Shown: one piece after another, positions 17,650 through 24,481 of the stretch
How the letters are laid out: each line of letters opens with the position of its first letter
How positions within the stretch are numbered: the first letter of the stretch is position 1
Origin: Pseudomonadota bacterium
GTDB taxonomy: Bacteria > Pseudomonadota > Alphaproteobacteria > Sphingomonadales > Sphingomonadaceae
DNA: 28,053 nt
Assembly (NCBI GenBank): GCA_023422695.1
Contig: JAFAGN010000246.1
Location: 1-28,053 of the forward strand
Direction: 5' to 3'
Made by a program: the position numbers and the translations under genes
Notes under the pieces: generated by a model
The model's input: the letters and a program-made list of their open reading frames with translations, nothing else
What the model was told of the DNA's origin: nothing
Database searches by the model: none

Positions 17650-18348
17650 ATGGCTGACGAAGTACAGAACGTCGAAGGCGCTGTTGAAGCGACCACCGAA
17701 GGCCAGGCTCCGCGCCGTGGCCGTGGCGGCCGCGATGGCGGTGCCGGCCGTGGCGGCCGCGACGGTGGCCGTGGCCGCCGCGACGATCGTCGCCCGCGCG
17801 ATGAAGATGGCGGCGAAGAGCTGATCGAAAAGCTCGTTCACATCAACCGCGTGTCGAAAACCGTGAAGGGCGGCAAGCGCTTCGGTTTCGCGGCGCTGGT
17901 CGTGGTCGGTGATGGCAAGGGCCGCGCCGGTTTCGGTCATGGCAAGGCGCGCGAAGTGCCCGAAGCCATTTCGAAGGCGACCGCAGCTGCCAAGAAGTCG
18001 ATGATCCGCGTTCCGCTGCGCGATGGCCGCACCCTGCACCATGATGGCCGTGGCCATTTCGGCGCCGGTCTGGTCACCGTTCGCTCGGCACCTGCCGGTA
18101 CCGGCATCATCGCCGGCGGTCCGATGCGCGCCGTGTTCGAATCGCTGGGCGTGGCTGACGTCGTGACCAAGTCGAACGGCACCTCGAACCCCTATAACAT
18201 GATCCGCGCGACCTTTGAGGCGCTCGGCGAACAGACCAGTCCCAAGTCGGTCGCGCAGCGTCGCGGCAAGAAGGTGTCGGATCTGATCAAGCGCGGCGGT
18301 GCATCCGACCGGGCAGCCGACGCCGAAGCGGCAGCGGTGACGGAGTAA
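17650..18348 (+). CDS. rpsE: 30S ribosomal protein S5 with an Arg-Gly-rich N-terminal extension
   Basis: S5 helps set decoding accuracy and forms part of the mRNA entry pore. The conserved S5 core starts near residue 58 (LIEKLVHINRVSKTVKGGKR), with the double-stranded-RNA-binding-like N-domain, and continues through GHGKAREVPEAISKA and PAGTGIIAGGPMRAV. At 232 residues it is far longer than the 167 of E. coli. The surplus is an extension of about 45 residues dominated by Arg, Gly and Asp (21-55), encoded in part by an imperfect 27-nt direct repeat (17722-17738 and 17749-17765), plus a C-terminal acidic/Ala tail. It lies between rplR and rpmD as usual. Confidence 0.97.
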   Translation: MADEVQNVEGAVEATTEGQAPRRGRGGRDGGAGRGGRDGGRGRRDDRRPRDEDGGEELIEKLVHINRVSKTVKGGKRFGFAALVVVGDGKGRAGFGHGKAREVPEAISKATAAAKKSMIRVPLRDGRTLHHDGRGHFGAGLVTVRSAPAGTGIIAGGPMRAVFESLGVADVVTKSNGTSNPYNMIRATFEALGEQTSPKSVAQRRGKKVSDLIKRGGASDRAADAEAAAVTE

Positions 18349-18352
18349 GATC

Positions 18353-18538
18353 ATGGCCGACAAGAAGATCAAGATCCGCCAGATCGGCTCGCCGATCCGT
18401 CGTCCCAAGGGCCAGCGCGCCATCCTGACCGGCCTTGGCCTGGGCAAGATGCACCGCGAGGTCGAACTGGTCGACACCCCCGAAGTGCGCGGCATGATTC
18501 GCAAGCTGCCGCACATGGTGGAAGTCGTCGAGGGCTAA
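18353..18538 (+). CDS. rpmD: 50S ribosomal protein L30
   Basis: L30 is a small, non-universal protein of the bacterial large subunit. The 61 residues contain the signature IRQIGSPIRRPKGQRAIL and GLGKMHREVELVDTPEVRGM, then IRKLPHMVEVVE, a complete family match. The ATG is 4 nt after rpsE. Normally rplO follows directly; here a small DUF1737-like gene intervenes 6 nt later. Confidence 0.96.
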   Translation: MADKKIKIRQIGSPIRRPKGQRAILTGLGLGKMHREVELVDTPEVRGMIRKLPHMVEVVEG

Positions 18539-18544
18539 ACCGCG

Positions 18545-18751
18545 GTGAAGCTGTATCGCCTGTTGACCGGTCCCGACGACAGCGCATTCTGCGCCCGCGT
18601 CGAAGGATTGCTCAACCGGGGATGGCAGCTTCACGGCAGCCCGTCGATTACCAGTGTCGATGGCCACGGCTATGTCGCCCAGGCCATTGTGATGGAAAAG
18701 GCGGGGGACTATCCCGGCTTTCAGCCATCGAGTGAAATTGAACCGGACTGA
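18545..18751 (+). CDS. Small DUF1737-like protein within the spc operon
   Basis: The 68-residue product starts MKLYRLLTGPDDSAFCARVEGLLNRGW and continues LHGSPSITSVDGHGYVAQAIVM, which resembles the DUF1737 family: short proteins of unknown function with the pattern YRLLTG-DD-FC...LN-GW-LHG-P. No signal peptide, membrane segment or metal motif is visible. The start is a GTG 6 nt after rpmD, with no good ribosome-binding site, so translation is probably coupled to rpmD. It is transcribed with ribosomal genes between rpmD and rplO. The function is unknown; a role linked to growth or the ribosome is only suggested by position. Confidence 0.75.
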   Translation: MKLYRLLTGPDDSAFCARVEGLLNRGWQLHGSPSITSVDGHGYVAQAIVMEKAGDYPGFQPSSEIEPD

Positions 18752-18811
18752 CCGTCTTTCCCCGGAAAAATGCCAGTCCATAGCGCGACTACAGCGAAAG
18801 CGAGTGCAACC

Positions 18812-19336
18812 ATGACGATCAAGCTTAACGAACTTCGTGACAACAACGGTGCCCGCAAGGGCCGCATGCGCGTCGGACGCGGCATCGGCTCGGGCAAGGG
18901 CAAGACCGCCGGCCGCGGCCAAAAGGGTCAGAAGGCCCGCAGCGGCGTCGCGATCAACGGCTTCGAAGGCGGCCAGATGCCCCTTCACATGCGCATCCCG
19001 AAGCGCGGCTTCAACAACATCTTTGGCAAGGACTTTGCGATCGTCAATCTGGGCATGATCCAGAAGCTGGTCGACGCGAAGAAGCTCGATGCTAAGGCTG
19101 TGGTCGATCACGCCGCGCTCAAGGCCGCTGGCGTTGCCCGCGGCGGCAAGGATGGCGTCCGCCTCCTCGCCAAGGGCGAATTCACCGCCAAGCTGAACTT
19201 TGCCGTTGCCGGCGCGTCGAAGGGCGCGATCGAAGCGGTCGAAAAGGCCGGTGGCAAGGTCGAGCTTCCCGAAGTCAAGGAAGCGGCACCCGAAGGCAAA
19301 AAGGCTCAGCGCCGCGCCAAGGCCAAGGCCGAGTAA
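18812..19336 (+). CDS. rplO: 50S ribosomal protein L15
   Basis: L15 is a late-assembly protein binding several 23S domains. MTIKLNELRDNNGARKGRMR is the family N-terminus, followed by GRGIGSGKGKTAGRGQKGQKARSG, whose Gly-rich core (GSGKGKTAGRGQKGQ) is diagnostic, and the C-terminal signature region GASKGAIEAVEKAGG. It has 174 residues against 144 in E. coli, with a charged Lys/Ala C-tail. A longer frame starts at 18770, but the extra 14 residues are not L15-like. A strong terminator follows immediately. Confidence 0.96.
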   Translation: MTIKLNELRDNNGARKGRMRVGRGIGSGKGKTAGRGQKGQKARSGVAINGFEGGQMPLHMRIPKRGFNNIFGKDFAIVNLGMIQKLVDAKKLDAKAVVDHAALKAAGVARGGKDGVRLLAKGEFTAKLNFAVAGASKGAIEAVEKAGGKVELPEVKEAAPEGKKAQRRAKAKAE

Positions 19337-19343
19337 TTCAGAC

Positions 19344-19378
19344 AAGGGCGGCTCCTCAGGAACCGCCCTTTGTCATTT
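19344..19378 (+). terminator. Rho-independent terminator after rplO
   Basis: aagggcgg (19344-19351) pairs with ccgccctt (19363-19370), extended by an inner tcc/gga stem with the loop tca after a single mismatch. The following sequence is ttgtcattt, T-rich. It lies 7 nt behind the rplO stop and separates the spc genes from secY. Confidence 0.8.
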
Positions 19379-19394
19379 GAAGAACATCTATTTC

Positions 19395-19476
19395 CCGTTC
19401 GTGTCGAGCGAAGTCGAGACACCCGTCGGACCGGCGCAAGATCGAGGGGTATCTCGACTTCGCTCGATACAAACGG
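19395..19476. repeat. Intergenic inverted repeat (tcgagcgaagtcgaga type)
   Basis: The left arm (19397-19421) and right arm (19450-19474) match over 22 of 25 positions as reverse complements; the shared core is tcgagcgaagtcgaga. Three mismatches are symmetrically placed. It resembles repeats widely dispersed in sphingomonad genomes. Together with the terminator it occupies much of the 271-nt gap before secY; I see no convincing promoter in the rest. Confidence 0.75.
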
Positions 19477-19607
19477 ACAGATGGGATGCCTGTTATCGAC
19501 AGGCTGCATCTACAAATAGGCCTTTCCCCTTGCGCTTCGTGACCGCCGAACGCACATAGGCGCCGGGTCGCGGGGGGCGCGGTCCGGAATATCCGAGGAA
19601 ACTACCC

Positions 19608-20981
<1,374 letters not shown>

Positions 20982-21029
20982 ACGCCAAGCTACGGCAACT
21001 GCGACACGGCAGAGGCAACAGGGGCTTCC

Positions 21030-21689
21030 ATGACGCTGAACATCATTTTGCTGGGTCCGCCGGGGGCGGGCAAGGGAACGCAGGCGGTCCGTCTGGAAGA
21101 CGAGCATGGCATGGTCCAGCTGTCGACCGGCGACATGCTGCGCGCCGCGGTCAAGGCGGGAACCCCGATCGGCTTGCAGGCCAAGGCGGTGATGGACGCG
21201 GGCGAGCTGGTGTCGGATGAGATCGTCTCGGGCCTGATCGGCGAACGGCTCGATGCGCTCGGCAATGAAACCTCGGTGATCTTCGACGGCTATCCGCGCA
21301 CCGCGGCGCAGGCCGACGCGCTCGATACGATCCTCTCGGCACGCGGGCGCAAGCTCGACCATGTCATCGAACTGCTGGTCGAAGAAGACGCGCTGGTCGA
21401 CCGCATCACCGGGCGCTTTTCGTGCGGCAATTGCGGCGCGGGCTATCACGACCGCTACAAGCAGCCGAAGGTGGCTGATGTTTGCGACGTTTGCGGCAGC
21501 ACCGAATTCAAGCGTCGTCCCGACGACAATGAAGAAACGGTGCGCACGCGCATGGCCGAATATCGCGCCAAGACCGCGCCGATCCTGCCGATCTATGAGG
21601 CGCGCGGCATCGTGACGCGGGTCGATGGCATGGCGCCGATCGATCAGGTCAACGACGCGATCGAAGCCGTCCTCGCGCCTGCGGGCTAA
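21030..21689 (+). CDS. adk: Adenylate kinase, zinc-binding LID form
   Basis: Adk interconverts ATP and AMP with two ADP. The P-loop is GPPGAGKGT (9-17), the AMP-binding region has STGDMLRAA (32-40), and FDGYPRTAAQADAL (85-98) is the family signature. The LID carries Cys132-x2-Cys135 and Cys152-x2-Cys155, a four-cysteine zinc site that E. coli Adk lacks. The 219-residue length is normal for the long-LID type. It follows secY closely, the common secY-adk pairing, and is not followed here by rpsM. Confidence 0.97.
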   Translation: MTLNIILLGPPGAGKGTQAVRLEDEHGMVQLSTGDMLRAAVKAGTPIGLQAKAVMDAGELVSDEIVSGLIGERLDALGNETSVIFDGYPRTAAQADALDTILSARGRKLDHVIELLVEEDALVDRITGRFSCGNCGAGYHDRYKQPKVADVCDVCGSTEFKRRPDDNEETVRTRMAEYRAKTAPILPIYEARGIVTRVDGMAPIDQVNDAIEAVLAPAG

Positions 21690-21703
21690 CGAGCCCACTT
21701 AAT

Positions 21704-21786
21704 CGTCATTGCGAGGGCCGCAGGCCCGTGGCAATCCAGAGCGGTGCAAGGCCGCCTTGGATTGCTTCGCTTCGCTCGCAATGACG
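21704..21786. repeat. Intergenic palindromic repeat (cgtcattgcgag type)
   Basis: Perfect 12-bp terminal inverted repeats, cgtcattgcgag (21704-21715) and ctcgcaatgacg (21775-21786), enclose an inner caatcca/tggattg pair. The 83-bp element resembles a palindrome family found in many bacterial genomes. It directly follows adk and may serve as its terminator. Confidence 0.8.
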
Positions 21787-21818
21787 AAGCCCGGTTGCGG
21801 CAAGCGGGGGGACGGGTG

Positions 21819-22523
21819 ATGAACTTCAACAAACTAATGGCGACGGCAATCTCGGCAACGGCTGGATTGACCCTCTCGCCCGGCGCAACCGCCAAAGTCG
21901 TCGATCAAAACGAAGCGGGCTTCACCGTCGCCCACACCGCGCAGGTCGCCGCGACCCCCGCCGATGTGTGGAAAATGCTCCGCATGCCGCAGAACTGGTG
22001 GTCGAAGGATCATAGCTGGTCGGGCGACGCCGCGAACTTCTGGCTCGATTCGCAGGCAGGCGGCTGTTTCTGCGAGAAATTGCCCGACAGCGGCGCCGAG
22101 GTGGGCAGCGTCCAGCATGCGCGCGTGCTGTTCTCGAAACCGGGCCAGCTGCTCCGTCTGTCAGGTGCGTTCGGACCGCTGCAGGGCGAGGCGGCAAACG
22201 GCACGCTGACAATCCAGATCAAGGCCACCCCGACCGGCAGCGCGCTCCGCTTCGACTATGTGGTCGGCGGCTATATGCGCTTCAAGACCGCCGACATTGC
22301 CCCCGCGGTCGACAAGGTGATCGGCGAGCAACTGATCGGGCTGGCGAATGCGCTGGGCGGTGCTTTGCCGCCGTCGCGTGACGAAAAGGCTGCTGCGGCG
22401 GCCGAGGTAGCGGCCAAGCCCGCGACCGAAGCCTCGCCCGCTCAGGAAGAGCCGGGCCTCGACGCCGCGGTCGCCGATCTGGTCGAGGAGACGCCGAAGG
22501 CCGAGCCGGAAGGCGGGCGCTAA
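21819..22523 (+). CDS. Exported SRPBCC-fold (START/Bet v1-like) protein
   Basis: The 234-residue product has a probable Sec signal peptide (MNFNKLMATAISATAGLTLS, cleavage after about 25, PGATA). The rest begins GFTVAHTAQVAATPADVWKMLRMPQNWWSKDHSWS, a pattern of SRPBCC proteins in which hydrophobic ligands are held in a deep cavity. The strands RFDYVVGGYMRF and the C-terminal helix VDKVIGEQLIGLANALGG complete the fold. A low-complexity Ala/Glu/Pro tail follows (about 190-234). A longer frame starts at 21744 inside a repeat; ATG 21819, behind gggggacggg, is preferred. Ligand and function are unknown. Confidence 0.75.
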   Translation: MNFNKLMATAISATAGLTLSPGATAKVVDQNEAGFTVAHTAQVAATPADVWKMLRMPQNWWSKDHSWSGDAANFWLDSQAGGCFCEKLPDSGAEVGSVQHARVLFSKPGQLLRLSGAFGPLQGEAANGTLTIQIKATPTGSALRFDYVVGGYMRFKTADIAPAVDKVIGEQLIGLANALGGALPPSRDEKAAAAAEVAAKPATEASPAQEEPGLDAAVADLVEETPKAEPEGGR

Positions 22524-22544
22524 ACTCCGACGGTACAATGTGAT

Positions 22545-22632
22545 CCGTTCGCCCTGAGCTTGTCGAAGGGCCGCTCTCTCTTTGGGCGCGGTAAGAAGAA
22601 GGACGGTGCTTCGACAAGCTCAGCACAAACGG
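22545..22632. repeat. Intergenic inverted repeat (ctgagcttgtcgaag type)
   Basis: The core arms ctgagcttgtcgaag (22554-22568) and cttcgacaagctcag (22609-22623) are perfect 15-bp inverted copies; flanking ccgtt/aacgg extends them with mismatches. It lies between the convergent SRPBCC and DUF177 genes, where it can fold in transcripts from either side. Confidence 0.8.
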
Positions 22633-22652
22633 TTGGGATGGACGGTCTGTCG

Positions 22653-23183
22653 TTAGGCGTCCGGCGTACCGCGCAATTTCGCCAACGCTGCAAACGGCCC
22701 CGCCGCTTCTTCGCTCAGCACGCCTTTTTCGGCGAGGATGCGGGCGGCGTCGGGGTGGCGCGGAAACGGGTCGAGCGCCAGTGACAGCGTCTGCACCGCC
22801 GCCTCGCCCAGATCGACGCGGTCGCCCTCCAGCGGCAGCAGGTCGCAATCCTCGCTGCTGATCTCGATTTCCTCGTCGACGTCGACCGGCGCGTCGATGT
22901 CGCGCAGGAACCGCAAGTCGAACGGCTCGTTCAGCGTCGCGGGGACCGGCAGCCCGGTCGCGGCGCAGGTCTGGACGACCTTCGCGTGCACCATGCCCTT
23001 GGCGCCGATTCCGCCCGCGACGGTGCGGATTTCGGCGGAGAGGGCGAAATGATCGACCGCGATCAGCGCCAGTCGCTGCGCAATCCGCCCGCGCGCTTCC
23101 TCATCGGCCTCCACCACTATAGCGCGGCCCTGTGCGGCATCGGCCAGCGTCACGATCAGCGAAAATTCGGGCGCTGCGCTCAT
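22653..23183 (-). CDS. YceD/DUF177 family protein
   Basis: The 176-residue acidic product matches the DUF177/YceD family, linked in other bacteria to 23S rRNA or large-subunit accumulation and often encoded before rpmF. The pattern VQTCAATGLPVPATLNEPFDLRF (about 70-92, with the single conserved Cys region) and the acidic DLLPLEGDRVDLGEAAVQTLSLALDPFPRHP are characteristic. Its ATG overlaps the stop of the upstream cytochrome chaperone gene by 4 nt, so the two are translationally coupled. rpmF and plsX, common partners, are not next to it here. Confidence 0.85.
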   Translation of the reverse strand: MSAAPEFSLIVTLADAAQGRAIVVEADEEARGRIAQRLALIAVDHFALSAEIRTVAGGIGAKGMVHAKVVQTCAATGLPVPATLNEPFDLRFLRDIDAPVDVDEEIEISSEDCDLLPLEGDRVDLGEAAVQTLSLALDPFPRHPDAARILAEKGVLSEEAAGPFAALAKLRGTPDA

Positions 23184-23710
23184 GCCGCGGCCCCGCCCAG
23201 CCGGTCGGCGACGATCAGATCGGCCACCGGGGTCGCGGCCAGCGCGGCGCGCAGCTTGGCGACCTCAGCCATCACATGCGCCAGTCCCGCGGGATCGGGT
23301 TCGGTGCCGCGCCACAGGTTACGAACGAGCGCGGCGCGCAGTTCGTCCGTCCCGTCGGCAGCGCGATAGACGCCGAGGCGGCCGCCGAGCGCGCCGACCA
23401 TCCGCCCGATCTGTTTGCCGACGACCATGTCGCCAAAACCGATCTGGCGCATCTGGCCATCCATGTCGGTGACAAACAACTCGGTCAGCTCGACCCCGGC
23501 GCGCGCCTGTGCCGGATCTTCATCGATGCGGTGGAGGACGAGCGCGAGCACCAGGCTGACCATGTCGAAGCGGCCATCGAGCGTGTCGGGGACGTGGCCC
23601 GCCGCATACCAGTGCGGGGCGCGGGCGGTCGCAACGACGGCGTTCCATAGCGGGCGGCGCGCCTCGCGCGGGTCGGGCTGCGAGCGGAAGAGATTGCGGA
23701 GCGAGAACAT
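23180..23710 (-). CDS. Ubiquinol-cytochrome c chaperone family protein (CBP3/UQCC1-like)
   Basis: This 176-residue product resembles the bacterial homologues of mitochondrial Cbp3/UQCC1, which assist cytochrome b and bc1-complex assembly. Diagnostic segments are PLWNAVVATARAPHWYAAGHVPDTLDGRFDM (read as ARAPHWYA and DTLDGRFDMVSLVLALVLHR) and FVTDMDGQMRQIGFGDMVVGKQI, typical of PF03981-type proteins. The GTG at 23716 would add two residues; ATG 23710 is chosen as the more standard start. It is the first gene of a two-gene - strand unit with the DUF177 gene and is divergent from the bamE-like gene. Confidence 0.85.
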   Translation of the reverse strand: MFSLRNLFRSQPDPREARRPLWNAVVATARAPHWYAAGHVPDTLDGRFDMVSLVLALVLHRIDEDPAQARAGVELTELFVTDMDGQMRQIGFGDMVVGKQIGRMVGALGGRLGVYRAADGTDELRAALVRNLWRGTEPDPAGLAHVMAEVAKLRAALAATPVADLIVADRLGGAAA

Positions 23711-23893
23711 GCCCACCGCTTAGGCGCAATTCGTGCCGCCGAAAAGGGGCGCCGGTCCGCCGTGCCGGTCAGCTTCTGGCAAGCTTCGCCGCGCCACAAG
23801 CAGCTTGTGCGCCGCATCTGCTTGCGGTTAAGAGGCGCGAGAGCGAGCGCCGACCGCTGGCAAAGGCCGCGACAGGCGCAACGGAGATTAGTG
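23711..23893. promoter_or_regulatory. Divergent promoter region, cytochrome chaperone / bamE-like gene
   Basis: This 183-nt gap must hold promoters in both directions. On the + strand ttgtgc (23805-23810), a 17-nt spacer and ttaaga (23828-23833) are a possible but weak -35/-10 pair. No clear - strand pair is seen. A frame that extends the bamE-like gene to 23762 is considered non-coding. Confidence 0.35.
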
Positions 23894-24379
23894 ATGCCGA
23901 ATTTCAAGCTTTCGTCTGCCGCTCCGCGCGCGCGCCTGATCGTCCTAGGGCTTGCCGTCGTGCTTACCGCCAGCGGCTGCGCGCAGCTCAAAGGTCGGCA
24001 GGGCTATGTCGTCGATCCGCTGCTGACCACCGCGATCACCCCGGGCGTCGATAATCGCGAATCGGTGGAAAAGACGCTTGGCCGCCCGACCTTCGTTGGC
24101 CAGTTCAGCGACAATGAATATTATTATGTCTCGCGCGAAACGCGCCAGCTGGCGTTCGCCAAGCCGCGCCCGGTCGATCAGCAGGTGCTGCGCGTCCGCT
24201 TCGACGCCGCGGGCAATGTCGCCGCGGTCGACCGCACCGGGCTGGAACTGGTGAGCAAGATCAGCCCCGAAGGCGACAAGACCCCGACGCTGGGCCGCGA
24301 ACGCAGCTTCTTTGAAGATATCTTCGGCAACATCGGCGCGGTCGGCGCGCCGGGTGCGGGCGCGCCGAGCGGGCAGTAA
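23894..24379 (+). CDS. bamE: BamE-like outer-membrane assembly lipoprotein (SmpA/OmlA family)
   Basis: BamE is a small lipoprotein of the BAM complex, which inserts beta-barrel proteins in the outer membrane. The 161-residue product has a lipoprotein signal: basic start, hydrophobic RLIVLGLAVVLTASGC, and Cys29 as the lipidation site. The SmpA/OmlA domain is visible in NRESVEKTLGRPTFVGQFSDNEYYYVSRE, with the typical turn LGRPT and the paired strands QVLRVRFDAAGNVAAVDR. A Gly/Ala/Pro-rich tail ends the protein. The ATG at 23894 follows ggag 8 nt upstream. Its neighbourhood next to the cytochrome chaperone gene is often seen in alphaproteobacteria, from memory. Confidence 0.85.
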   Translation: MPNFKLSSAAPRARLIVLGLAVVLTASGCAQLKGRQGYVVDPLLTTAITPGVDNRESVEKTLGRPTFVGQFSDNEYYYVSRETRQLAFAKPRPVDQQVLRVRFDAAGNVAAVDRTGLELVSKISPEGDKTPTLGRERSFFEDIFGNIGAVGAPGAGAPSGQ

Positions 24380-24388
24380 GGCAGCCGG

Positions 24389-24472
24389 CGCCCCCGCGCA
24401 GGCGGGGGCCGCTGTCGGTTTATGCGGCGGCGCAGGAATAGGCGGCTAGCGGCCCCTGCCTGCGCGGGGGCG
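24389..24472. repeat. Intergenic inverted repeat between bamE and maeB (cccccgcgcaggcggggg type)
   Basis: The arms at 24389-24413 and 24448-24472 are near-perfect reverse complements over 25 nt (one mismatch, in the ggcgggggcc/ggcccctgcc part). Each arm is itself a hairpin (cccccgc/gcggggg on the left). The element fills the gap between two convergent genes, so it probably acts as a bidirectional terminator. Confidence 0.8.
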
Positions 24473-24481
24473 ACGGTATCG

